From the IMG/VR virus record IMGVR_UViG_3300004807_000972, positions 1 through 21,814 of that record: 21,814 bases of DNA, one strand, 5' to 3'. The first letter of the stretch is position 1, and each line of letters starts with the position of its first letter. Below the pieces are notes generated by a model. That model did no database searches. It was not told where the DNA came from and saw only the letters and a list, made by a program, of their open reading frames with translations. The stretch is from a virus. The position numbers and the translations under genes are program-made. Below, in pieces: positions 1-8,220 of the stretch.

Positions 1-25
1 TATTAGCGGTGTAGGAGTGACCTAA
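1..25 (+). CDS. 3' end of an upstream gene (partial)
   Basis: Reading from base 2, the codons give Ile-Ser-Gly-Val-Gly-Val-Thr and then a TAA at 23-25, one base before the ATG of the LamG gene. The other two forward frames close earlier (TAG at 4-6 and at 12-14), so this frame gives the usual tight spacing of the module. The AGGAG that serves the next gene (13-17) would lie inside this reading frame, as also happens at 4626-4630 in the 206-aa gene. Seven residues are too few to assign a function. Confidence 0.35.
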
Positions 26-26
26 T

Positions 27-3000
27 ATGGCTGGAGCATTAACAGCAACTCGTGGTACACTTGTACCTGCCGGCGGCGGCGGCTTCTTGCCGTTCGATTT
101 TACAGGCCCGCCACAGAGAGTCAGTGCTAGTTTTAACGGATCAAATCAATACCTAAGTGCTCCAGCTACAGGTACACGTGGCACATTTATCTTTACAGGT
201 GATTTCACAGTTGAAGCATGGTTTTATCCAACAAACTTAACCGGAACCCATACACTGTTTTCATTAGGCACAGAAGCCACTAACAGATATAATCTAGCTC
301 TAAATGGTGCCACAATAAATTCAAATTTGTTTGGATCAAGTTCTGTAGCTTACACCACTTCAGGAGCCTCTCTTTCTACTAGCACATGGTATCACATTGC
401 TCTAGTGCGTAGTGGTAGTACAGTGACCGTATACGTCAATGGCACAGCAGATGCTACAACAGATACACAAGCTGGAACGATAGGCAACGGTGTAGTACGT
501 GTCGGAGCAAACGGAAGTGGCGGCGGGCTATATCAAGGTAGTATGTCAAATTTTAGAACAGCGGCAACAGCAGTTTATACTGGCAACTTTACTCCGCCTA
601 CTAAACCACTGCCGCTGGTTTCTTATACAACCTTGGGTGGTAGCGCGGCCTTCAACGGTTCACAACTACAAGCTCTTACCATACCGGCCAATGCGGCATT
701 CGCTACAGGCACTAATAATTTCACCATAGAGTATTGGTTGAATCAATACTACCGTGGACCATACGACAGTCCGTTTGGATATACAAGTGCCGCCCATTCT
801 TTTTATTGGCCAATAGGTACAAGTCAAAACTTTCCTTATATGAGCGGTACTGGTACTTGGTCTATCACAGGTGGAACTTTACCACCATTGAATAGTTGGA
901 ATCACTATGCACTAGTTCGTAATGGCACTACTATGAGCTATTACCTAAATGGTGTTCTTGTGGGAACTACTACAGCTAACTTTAACCTTGACTCACCGAC
1001 TTCACCCATAGTAATAGGCGCACAAGCAAACAGCGCAGGCACCAACGTGCTGTTCGGCAACATAACTAATTTTAGATGGGTTAACGGTCTGGCAGTTTAT
1101 ACTAGTGCCTTTACTCCACCAACAGCGGCACTGACAGCTATTTCAGCTACAGCAACATCTATTGCTGGTGGTAGTTTATCGTTTACCACAAGAGGTACTA
1201 CCAGTGTAGCCACTTACGCAACATTGAGCCCAGCTATTACATTTGGAACTAGCAGTTGGACTATTGAAGCGTTTGTTTATTTCAATGATACTGGTGTTCA
1301 AAATATTATTGGTACTAGTGCGACTCCTGGTATGATGTTTTACTTTCAGGCTGGAACCGGCTGTTCAGTACAAAACAATTATGGCCAAGCAATAAGCTGG
1401 AGTTATAACTACGCTTTAAACACTTGGTACCATGTGGCCGCCAGTTATGACGGTACTTATGTTAACGTTTGGGTCAACGGCAACCAGCTGGCCACTGGCA
1501 GACAAGCCTGGTCGAATGGTAGTTTTGCAACCGGTAACCAAATAGCTTCTAACTCTTGGAGCGGAGCAAGTGCTTACGGCTCTAACATGTCGATAACTAA
1601 CCTACGAGTAGTTGTTGGGTCAACTGTATACGCTACGAGTTCAACTACGATTACAGTACCCACAGCACAGTTAACTGTTTATAATAGTGTTAATAATAGC
1701 GGCAGTGCTCAATTTAACGGCTCTAATTATCTATCGTCAAGTGTGCCGTTCAGTATGGGCACTGGAGCATATACTGTAGAATGTTTTGTTTATCTAACAG
1801 CAACCGTTAGTTCAACAGCCGCAATTCTTGGAGCAACTGTTGCGGGCGGTAGTAACGGATTTAGTTTAGCTATTGCAAACATGACCACTATCCAAACAGA
1901 TCGTTCAGGGTCTGCGTCAAATCAATACACAATACCTACATTAACTCTTAATACATGGCATCATATAGTAGTAACTAGAAGCTCAACCATCAGTCAAGAA
2001 ACTGTATTTGTTGATGGAGTTAAATCTAGCACAGGATATGGAAGTGCCCAAAACTATGCTGGCAGTACTGGGTACCTGGGAAGTTTTGGCGGAAGTGCTT
2101 GGCCATTTACTGGATACATATCACAACTTAGAGTGGTGGTCGGATCAAACGTGTATGATCCAACACAGTCGACAATTACAGTTCCAACCAGTGCGCTAAC
2201 CAGTGTTGCTAATACAAAATTATTATTATTATTTGCATCAAGTGCCGCGTTGCTAACTGATACAAGCGGTACACAAACAATGACCAATACTGGATCCGTA
2301 GCTTGGAGCCAAACAGGACCGTTTAGTGTTAATGTCACACAGTTATTAATGCAAGTGAATGCATCTGGAACTGCTTTCACTGATACTGCTGGTATCACAA
2401 CTGTTACCAACGTTGGTGGCCGTGCTACATACAGTTCAACACCTTATTCTTATGGAGCATACAGTACAGCATTATTATTGAACACCACTGATAGCGCAGG
2501 ATTACTAACTGATTCAAGTGCTAATAATTTTACAGTAACTAACAGTCTTGCAGTCGCGTTTAGCAGTTCATCACCGTTGCCTTCTGTAAGACAATTTTTA
2601 TTATCGTTAGGTGTTTATCCTATTGTAGACAACTCATTAAATACGATTGCTCTAACTAATAATGGTATTGCAAGCGGATCAATTACTGGGCTATCTCCAT
2701 TCTCAGCAAACTGGGTAGATAGTGTATCAGGCATTGTTGCCACAGTCGGAGTCGGTAACGCCGGCCAACCAACTTATACTTCCAGCTATGGCGGAGGTAT
2801 TAACGTTGAAGAAGCTGTAAGACCATATGTTGATGTTCCTACTACACGAACAGGTGTAGGCGGATACACTATCAGTATGTTAGCTAACATCCCTACTGCA
2901 CCCAGCCACTATGTTCCATTGTTTACTGGCAATAACTTAGCAGTTGGATCTGGTGGCAGATCTGGGAATTATATCTATGCTAGAAAATGGACAAACTTTG

Positions 3001-3959
3001 AAACAGGATCATTTGCAAGTCCTACCACTAATATTGATTTAAACTTTACAGCTGGTGCACTGACCAATCCTCCAGCTTGGTATGATTTTGTCTATAATGG
3101 AACTAGCGTTACAGTTTATAGAAATGCACAATTAATAACTAGCTTTACTATGACCGCAGCCGCAGGTTGGTCAAGTCCTTTACGATTTGCTGGCGATGAA
3201 AGTTCAAGTACAGGCAATAGTATGGCCATTGGTACCTTGTATAGAATGAAACACCAAACAACTGCTTTAAGTAGTTCAGGAATCTCCGCCCAATTTGAAA
3301 CAGTTAGAACTCTTACAGGCGGTGGAACACTAGCTGGCAGTTTAAGTTTCCCCGGCGGTGTAGCCGGTACACGTATGTTAGATTTATCTACAGGATTTAC
3401 ACTTGGAGCAGGATCGTACACTGTTGAAGGGTGGTTCCAGCTGCCGGACTTTGCTAACCAATATGCCTTGTTTGGCGCAAACGCCAGCGCCGGCGACGGC
3501 ACAGGCATGATGAACTTAATAGTATCTAGTTCAACAAATATATTCTCGGACAAGAACGGTGGCGGCGGAAGTTTTAGCTATACAGTACCAACAATGTCAG
3601 CTAACACTTGGTATCACTTTGCCCTGACCCGTAACGGCACAACTGAAGCATTGTTTATTAACGGTGTACGATGCGGAGCTACTCAAACTAATGCACTTAA
3701 CTATACTGCCGCTACAACACGTATAGGTATGAGTTATGTGCGTAGCTGGCCTGGATTAATGACCAATATGCGAGTTGTTGTAGGATCGTATGTTTATGAT
3801 CCAGCTTTTTCGTTCTGTACAGTACCAATTGGCCCACTAACTTTCATAACAAATACCAAGTATTTGATGACAGGTGCAGATCCAAGACAAGATGCTAGCA
3901 ACTTTAATAATATAACAAATACAGGTTCAGTAACAACTTCAGCAAGTAAACCATTCTAA
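27..3959 (+). CDS. Giant multi-LamG (concanavalin A-like lectin) virion adhesin
   Basis: This 1310-aa protein is a probable virion adhesin that binds surface glycans. It contains at least five LamG-type beta-sandwich repeats, starting near residues 30, 203, 381, 557 and 1099. Each opens with a G-S-x-x-F-x-G-S type strand, continues with a TVE-x-(W/F)-x-Y strand, then an (N/S)-T-W-Y-H-x-x-(L/V)-x-R stretch leading to a V-N-G or I-N-G turn, and closes with a TN(L/M/F)R-V-V-x-G-x-x-V-Y segment followed by T-x-P-T. A more diverged sandwich-like stretch lies at about 930-1090. Residues 731-892 hold four short degenerate repeats listed separately. No signal peptide or membrane segment is visible. 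The ATG at 27 has an AGGAG 9 bases upstream. The fold call is from motif recognition. The receptor, and whether the protein sits on the tail, neck or capsid, are unknown. Confidence 0.8.
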   Translation: MAGALTATRGTLVPAGGGGFLPFDFTGPPQRVSASFNGSNQYLSAPATGTRGTFIFTGDFTVEAWFYPTNLTGTHTLFSLGTEATNRYNLALNGATINSNLFGSSSVAYTTSGASLSTSTWYHIALVRSGSTVTVYVNGTADATTDTQAGTIGNGVVRVGANGSGGGLYQGSMSNFRTAATAVYTGNFTPPTKPLPLVSYTTLGGSAAFNGSQLQALTIPANAAFATGTNNFTIEYWLNQYYRGPYDSPFGYTSAAHSFYWPIGTSQNFPYMSGTGTWSITGGTLPPLNSWNHYALVRNGTTMSYYLNGVLVGTTTANFNLDSPTSPIVIGAQANSAGTNVLFGNITNFRWVNGLAVYTSAFTPPTAALTAISATATSIAGGSLSFTTRGTTSVATYATLSPAITFGTSSWTIEAFVYFNDTGVQNIIGTSATPGMMFYFQAGTGCSVQNNYGQAISWSYNYALNTWYHVAASYDGTYVNVWVNGNQLATGRQAWSNGSFATGNQIASNSWSGASAYGSNMSITNLRVVVGSTVYATSSTTITVPTAQLTVYNSVNNSGSAQFNGSNYLSSSVPFSMGTGAYTVECFVYLTATVSSTAAILGATVAGGSNGFSLAIANMTTIQTDRSGSASNQYTIPTLTLNTWHHIVVTRSSTISQETVFVDGVKSSTGYGSAQNYAGSTGYLGSFGGSAWPFTGYISQLRVVVGSNVYDPTQSTITVPTSALTSVANTKLLLLFASSAALLTDTSGTQTMTNTGSVAWSQTGPFSVNVTQLLMQVNASGTAFTDTAGITTVTNVGGRATYSSTPYSYGAYSTALLLNTTDSAGLLTDSSANNFTVTNSLAVAFSSSSPLPSVRQFLLSLGVYPIVDNSLNTIALTNNGIASGSITGLSPFSANWVDSVSGIVATVGVGNAGQPTYTSSYGGGINVEEAVRPYVDVPTTRTGVGGYTISMLANIPTAPSHYVPLFTGNNLAVGSGGRSGNYIYARKWTNFETGSFASPTTNIDLNFTAGALTNPPAWYDFVYNGTSVTVYRNAQLITSFTMTAAAGWSSPLRFAGDESSSTGNSMAIGTLYRMKHQTTALSSSGISAQFETVRTLTGGGTLAGSLSFPGGVAGTRMLDLSTGFTLGAGSYTVEGWFQLPDFANQYALFGANASAGDGTGMMNLIVSSSTNIFSDKNGGGGSFSYTVPTMSANTWYHFALTRNGTTEALFINGVRCGATQTNALNYTAATTRIGMSYVRSWPGLMTNMRVVVGSYVYDPAFSFCTVPIGPLTFITNTKYLMTGADPRQDASNFNNITNTGSVTTSASKPF
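2217..2702 (+). repeat. Four degenerate ~40-aa repeats inside the LamG adhesin
   Basis: Residues 731-766, 772-808, 814-852 and 855-892 follow one pattern: a hydrophobic LLL-type start, then a D-x-S or D-x-A turn, then an (I/V)TN-x-G-like strand, ending near a S-P or P-F-S. The same header recurs once more at the C-terminus (about 1278-1310, ending K-P-F). Repeats of this type normally precede a LamG barrel. Here four stand in tandem with no barrel between them, which suggests loss of lectin domains or header duplication. DNA identity between copies is low, so these are old repeats. Confidence 0.6.
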
Positions 3960-3987
3960 TAGATTAAACTAGCACATTATGAAAACA

Positions 3988-3995
3988 GCTAAATA
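3988..3995 (+). promoter_or_regulatory. Candidate T4-type late promoter octamer (GCTAAATA)
   Basis: GCTAAATA resembles the T4/cyanophage late -10 element (N)ATAAATA with one mismatch. It ends exactly 20 nt before the ATG at 4016, the same spacing as at 8193 and 11182. With T4-like geometry transcription would begin near 4001, leaving the purine-rich AAGAGAGA ribosome site in the leader. It lies in the 56-bp gap after the LamG gene. The call is tentative because the octamer is imperfect. Confidence 0.35.
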
Positions 3996-4015
3996 CAAGA
4001 TAAAGAGAGATTGAT

Positions 4016-4636
4016 ATGCAGACTAAAGACGCAACAGGAATTCATATTGAGGGTCATATTAAGATATTTGACCCTGAATCTAAAGAAATCTACATTAATA
4101 AACGTAACGCTATCCACTATGAAAACATGAGTATTGCCCTGGCAAATACTATGGCTAACACTGGACAAGGTACTGTTTATCAAATGGCGTTTGGTAACGG
4201 CGGAACAGCAGTCGACCCAACTGGTATCATTACCTATTTGACTCCAAATAGTAGCGGAAGTAATGCTAGTCTTTATAATCAGCAATACTCGAAGGTTGTA
4301 GATGCAACTAGCAGTAATAATACAGATCCTACAAGAAATTATATACAAACTCGCCACGTTACTGGAACTAGTTATACTGATATTTTTGTTACTTGTTTAT
4401 TAGACTACGGTGACGGCAACGGAATTCAACAAGCATTTGATAATGCAACTAATACTAACGGCGCTTTTGTTTTTGATGAATTAGGATTGATCGGAAACCC
4501 TGGACCAAATTCAACATCAACTGGCTTATTATTAACCCATGTTATTTTTAATCCTGTACAAAAAAGTTTAAATCGTTTGATCCAGATAGATTATACTGTA
4601 CGTATTCAGAGTTTAACCGGCCTAGCAGGAGTGTAA
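4016..4636 (+). CDS. Unknown phage structural-module protein (206 aa)
   Basis: I do not recognise a named family. The N-terminus is charged and ordered-looking (residues 1-45, with an H-I-E-G-H-I-K-I-F-D-P segment and N-K-R-N-A-I-H-Y-E-N). It is followed by a Gly/Asn/Ser-rich middle and a C-terminal beta-rich part ending in L-T-G-L-A-G-V. There is no signal peptide, membrane segment or catalytic motif. It sits between the LamG adhesin and the collar-domain fibre in the same direction, so a baseplate, fibre-connector or adhesin role is plausible from context only. A purine-rich AAGAGAGA lies just upstream of the ATG. The ribosome site for the next gene (AGGAG, 4626-4630) is embedded in its last codons, so the two genes are probably translated together. 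Confidence 0.75.
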   Translation: MQTKDATGIHIEGHIKIFDPESKEIYINKRNAIHYENMSIALANTMANTGQGTVYQMAFGNGGTAVDPTGIITYLTPNSSGSNASLYNQQYSKVVDATSSNNTDPTRNYIQTRHVTGTSYTDIFVTCLLDYGDGNGIQQAFDNATNTNGAFVFDELGLIGNPGPNSTSTGLLLTHVIFNPVQKSLNRLIQIDYTVRIQSLTGLAGV

Positions 4637-4639
4637 TAG

Positions 4640-6835
4640 ATGTCATATACCGTTACATTTACCGAAACCAATAATGCTGCCAAAGCTCCTATTATTGTTG
4701 CAGATCAAACAATTAATACACAAACTGATGTTACCTTTGTAGGTAAAAATTATTCAGGATACGGACCTTTAATAGCAGAAAACTTTTTACACTTACTAGA
4801 AAATTTTGCTAGTCCTTCTCAGCCTGCCAATCCTGTACAAGGACAATTATGGTTTGACAACACAAGCGGAGTAAGTCAATTAAAAGTTAACATTGACGGA
4901 ACTTCAACTGGCTGGCAAGCCGCAGGTAATGTTCGTAAAGCAACAAGTGCCCCTGCTATTGCAAACAGTATCCAAGGTGATTTATGGGTCGATACTGTTA
5001 ACCAACAATTAAATTTATACACTGGTTCGAGCTGGTTATTAGTTGGCCCGCAATACAGCGCAGGAACAAAAACTGGTCCGTTAGTAGAATCAATTGTAGA
5101 CACAACTAATGTTAGTTATATAGTACAAAGTATATTTGTAAACAATACACGTTCGGCAATTATTGCCGATAACGCATTTACTCCTAAGACAACAATATTG
5201 GGTTTTAGTACTATCAAGAAAGGTATTAATCTTTATACCGATTCCAGTAACAGCTCGAACACATATAAACTAACAGGTGTTGCAAGTCAAGCCGATACAC
5301 TAACAGATCCAAATAACAGTCTAGCACCAGTTAGTATTACAAGTTTGTTACGTTCAGATCAACCTAGCGTAACAAACTATGGACTTACAGTGCGTAATGC
5401 AACTGGATTGACTGTTGGTAGTGATACTGGATCGTTAAGTATTTTTACAGATACAAATAATACCGCGGCATTTTATGCTAAAACTGGTAATAATATTGAA
5501 TTCAGAGTTAATTATAGTAACAGTGGCCCTGCTACTGTTGTTCATATTGATTCAAATAGATTTGTTGGCGTCAATAAATCTAATCCAACACAAAGTTTAG
5601 ACGTTAGTGGTGTTATACAAACTGACAGTAAAATTAAAATTAATGGCACTTCGAGTGATAGTCTTGTTACATCAGGCGGATTACAAGTTGCTGGCACAAC
5701 AGAATTAGACGGCATAGTTAATTTGTTAGGTGGTGCATCTGGTAATACAGTCAATTTAGGTGCAAATATTCAACCAACTTCCAATGAAACATGGTCTATT
5801 GGAGCAGATCCTGCGGTAAGTAGTTCTAATAACCGATTGTCTGCAATTTATGCTAAGAATTTTTATGGAAACTTTAACGGTGTCTTTACAGGAACTATTT
5901 CAGGTAGCGTAAGTGGTACTGCGGCACGTTTAGCTCAAGCAATTAACCTAACATTATCTGGAGATGTAAGTAGTAACGTTATTGTTACTGACGGTTCTAA
6001 TATTACATCATATCCAAGTTTAGGAGTTGCTAATAATAGTAATCAAACAATTACATTTAAAACATCTTTATCTCCAACACTATTTCAAACTGCATCACAA
6101 TCTGCTTCACCAGCTAGCACTGATCTTATTTTGTTCTATCGCCAAGGATCAACGTCTCTTAATACAATAACTAGAGATAATTTAGTAAGTGGTTTACAAG
6201 TTCCTATTGGAACAATATTGCCATATGCAGGAACTGTTCTTCCTCCAGGATATCTATGGTGTGATGGAAGTGAAGTTTTAATTAAAACATATGGTGCATT
6301 AAACAATGTGATTGGATCTAACGTTGGCTATCCTTATAAACCAGCGGCGCAATTAGTAGGTTATCCAACAGGGAGTACATTTGCTCTTCCTGACTTGCGT
6401 GGACGATTCCCGCTTGGTTTAGATAATATGCTAAACGGATTTACAGTTACTACAGATGCAAGTAAAGATACACAAAGTGCTGGCGGCGGAGCCGCAGGCC
6501 GTTTAGGCAATGCAGTAACTAGTCAGCAACTAGGTGGCGCATCTGGTGCATACCAAGTTACACTAAGTAAATCAAATTTACCAGCTCACACTCATACTTT
6601 AAAAGGATCTGCAGGTACTCAGTATTATGCAATACGTCCAATAGCAGGAACTCCTCAAGACAGCGACGCTACTGCTCAAAGCGGTCCAGCCGCCTTAGCC
6701 GCTAACCAAGCACAGTATTTGTCAAATTCTGGACCTGTGTCAGTAGATTCTGGTCAGACTATTGGCAATCCGTTTAATTCTATGAATCCATATCTAACTA
6801 TTAATTATATCATCTATACCGGAGTTTATTCATGA
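4640..6835 (+). CDS. Collar-domain tail fibre protein (short-tail-fibre-like)
   Basis: This 731-aa protein is probably a receptor-binding short tail fibre. Residues 1-200 are the N-terminal region shared with the next two genes: V-G-K-N-Y-S-G-Y-G at 34-42, E-N-F-x-x-L-L-E-N-F at 47-56, G-Q-L-W-F-D at 68-73, then a second G-D-L-W-V-D-x-x-N-Q-Q block. A repetitive beta-rich shaft follows, including an L-D-V-S-G segment. From about 521 there is a phage tail collar domain: V-P-I-G-T-I-L-P-Y-A-G, P-P-G-Y-L-W-C-D-G, and D-L-R-G-R-F-P-L-G at 585. Then comes L-P-A-H-T-H (H650 and H652), which matches the HxH pair that binds zinc in the T4 gp12 trimer, and a final N-P-Y-L-T-I-N-Y-I-I-Y-T-G. The start follows the previous stop by three bases and uses the AGGAG at 4626. 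The stop overlaps the next ATG. Confidence 0.88.
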   Translation: MSYTVTFTETNNAAKAPIIVADQTINTQTDVTFVGKNYSGYGPLIAENFLHLLENFASPSQPANPVQGQLWFDNTSGVSQLKVNIDGTSTGWQAAGNVRKATSAPAIANSIQGDLWVDTVNQQLNLYTGSSWLLVGPQYSAGTKTGPLVESIVDTTNVSYIVQSIFVNNTRSAIIADNAFTPKTTILGFSTIKKGINLYTDSSNSSNTYKLTGVASQADTLTDPNNSLAPVSITSLLRSDQPSVTNYGLTVRNATGLTVGSDTGSLSIFTDTNNTAAFYAKTGNNIEFRVNYSNSGPATVVHIDSNRFVGVNKSNPTQSLDVSGVIQTDSKIKINGTSSDSLVTSGGLQVAGTTELDGIVNLLGGASGNTVNLGANIQPTSNETWSIGADPAVSSSNNRLSAIYAKNFYGNFNGVFTGTISGSVSGTAARLAQAINLTLSGDVSSNVIVTDGSNITSYPSLGVANNSNQTITFKTSLSPTLFQTASQSASPASTDLILFYRQGSTSLNTITRDNLVSGLQVPIGTILPYAGTVLPPGYLWCDGSEVLIKTYGALNNVIGSNVGYPYKPAAQLVGYPTGSTFALPDLRGRFPLGLDNMLNGFTVTTDASKDTQSAGGGAAGRLGNAVTSQQLGGASGAYQVTLSKSNLPAHTHTLKGSAGTQYYAIRPIAGTPQDSDATAQSGPAALAANQAQYLSNSGPVSVDSGQTIGNPFNSMNPYLTINYIIYTGVYS

Positions 6836-8184
6836 GTTACACAGTATACAAATCAAATGGCATCCAGTTAACTCAGGTATTAGATGGCCAAGTAGATCAA
6901 GTTTCTTCAAGTATAACACTAGTTGGAAAAAATTATTCAGGCTACGGTACATTTGTAAATGAAAATTTTGTTTACCTTTTAGAAAATTTTGCAAATTCTT
7001 CGTCACCTAAAACTCCTATTACTGGACAACTTTGGTACGATACAAATGCCGGTAGATTAAAAGTATACGATGGCAATTTGTTTAAAGTCACGGGCGGTGC
7101 TCTTGTAAGTGCAACACCTCCTGCTCAACTTGCCGCAGGCGATATTTGGATCGATAGTGCTAATCAACAGATGTATTTTAATGACGGATCAAGTACAGTG
7201 CTGGCCGCTCCGATATATACTAAAACGCAAGGACAATCCGGATTTAAGACTGTAACAGTATTAGACCAGTATAGTATTCCGCATACTGTATTATTCTTAT
7301 ATCTTGCTACCACCTTAGTTGGAATTTATAGTTTAGATTCGTTTACACCATTAACTCCAATTGTAGGTTATACAACTGGATCTTTTACAGGATCTCAATC
7401 AGGAACAACATTAACTATTACTGCTACAACTACCGGACAAATCAGTATCGGACAAATTTTAACTGGTTCAGGTATGAGCGCCAATACTATAGTTACTGGA
7501 TTTAAAACAGGAACAGGCGGTGTAGGAACATATAGTGTTAGTACTAGTGCATCAGTATCTAGTACAACAATTACTGCAAACAATAAGATAATAAATCCAG
7601 GATTTAATATTAGTTCTTATCCTGGATTGACATTTAATGTTCAATCTACAACGGCTACTAATCTTATTGCGAGTGATGGTACGTTTAAAACTCCTAGTAA
7701 TTTTATGAGTTCGGGCGACACTATAGTTAATTCAGATGGATCTATTAGTTATGGTCAAAGTATTACACTCAATCAAGTTAGTATTGCTAATGATAATGCT
7801 TTACAACTAGGTAGTCAGCAAAGTGCTAAAATTACTTCTTCAATCAGTGTATTTGGATTGCAATCAACTGCTCCAGGCGCGGCATTTCAACTAAGTGTTG
7901 TACCTACTGGCGGCAGTTCAACTACTGCATTCTACGTTAACACTAACCAGGGTAATATTGGTCTTTATACATCTTCTCCACAAGCAACTTTAGATGTTAA
8001 TGGAAACACGATTGTACGTGGAAATCTAAGCGTAACTGGAACAAATATTACACTAGCAACGTCCCAAACTCCTGCAAGCAGTAGTGCTGTAGGATCCATT
8101 GGACAAATCCAGTGGGATTCTAGCTATTTGTACGTTTGTACAGCGGCAAACACATGGAAACGTGTTGCCCTAACTAGCTTTTAA
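6832..8184 (+). CDS. Tail fibre paralogue with a short C-terminal tip (450 aa)
   Basis: This is a probable virion fibre component. Residues 1-180 match the shared N-terminal region of its neighbours (V-G-K-N-Y-S-G-Y-G at 31-39, E-N-F-x-x-L-L-E-N-F at 44-53, G-Q-L-W-Y-D near 65-70). Residues 183-250 form a Gly/Thr/Ser-rich beta module with the pattern I-G-Q-x-L-T-G-S-G-M-x-A-N-T-I-V-T, typical of small modules that recur in phage structural proteins. The neighbouring paralogues lack it at this position. The C-terminus holds A-T-L-D-V-N-G-N and then G-Q-I-Q-W-D-S-S-Y-L-Y-V-C-T, a familiar ending of phage fibre proteins. The ATG at 6832 overlaps the previous stop by 4 bp (ATGA), with GGAG just upstream, so translation is coupled. 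Confidence 0.82.
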   Translation: MSYTVYKSNGIQLTQVLDGQVDQVSSSITLVGKNYSGYGTFVNENFVYLLENFANSSSPKTPITGQLWYDTNAGRLKVYDGNLFKVTGGALVSATPPAQLAAGDIWIDSANQQMYFNDGSSTVLAAPIYTKTQGQSGFKTVTVLDQYSIPHTVLFLYLATTLVGIYSLDSFTPLTPIVGYTTGSFTGSQSGTTLTITATTTGQISIGQILTGSGMSANTIVTGFKTGTGGVGTYSVSTSASVSSTTITANNKIINPGFNISSYPGLTFNVQSTTATNLIASDGTFKTPSNFMSSGDTIVNSDGSISYGQSITLNQVSIANDNALQLGSQQSAKITSSISVFGLQSTAPGAAFQLSVVPTGGSSTTAFYVNTNQGNIGLYTSSPQATLDVNGNTIVRGNLSVTGTNITLATSQTPASSSAVGSIGQIQWDSSYLYVCTAANTWKRVALTSF

Positions 8185-8192
8185 TTGGTAGC

Positions 8193-8200
8193 GATAAATA
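8193..8200 (+). promoter_or_regulatory. Candidate T4-type late promoter octamer (GATAAATA)
   Basis: GATAAATA is a full match to the NATAAATA late -10 element described for T4-like cyanophages and is one base from T4 TATAAATA. It sits in the 36-bp gap before the 505-aa fibre gene and ends 20 nt before its ATG. With T4 geometry transcription would begin near 8206, leaving a short leader that still contains the GAGGA ribosome site (8209-8213). No sigma70 -35 element is needed or seen. Confidence 0.55.
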
Positions 8201-8220
8201 TAAAAAACGAGGAATAACTG

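Noticed and set aside
2054-2410. 118-aa open frame on the - strand inside the LamG gene
   Set aside because: It lies antisense to well-formed lectin repeats and has no ribosome site or operon context. It is a shadow frame.
3979-4014. 11-codon ATG frame in the gap before the 206-aa gene
   Set aside because: It is too short to support as a gene, and it overlaps the candidate promoter and leader of the next gene.
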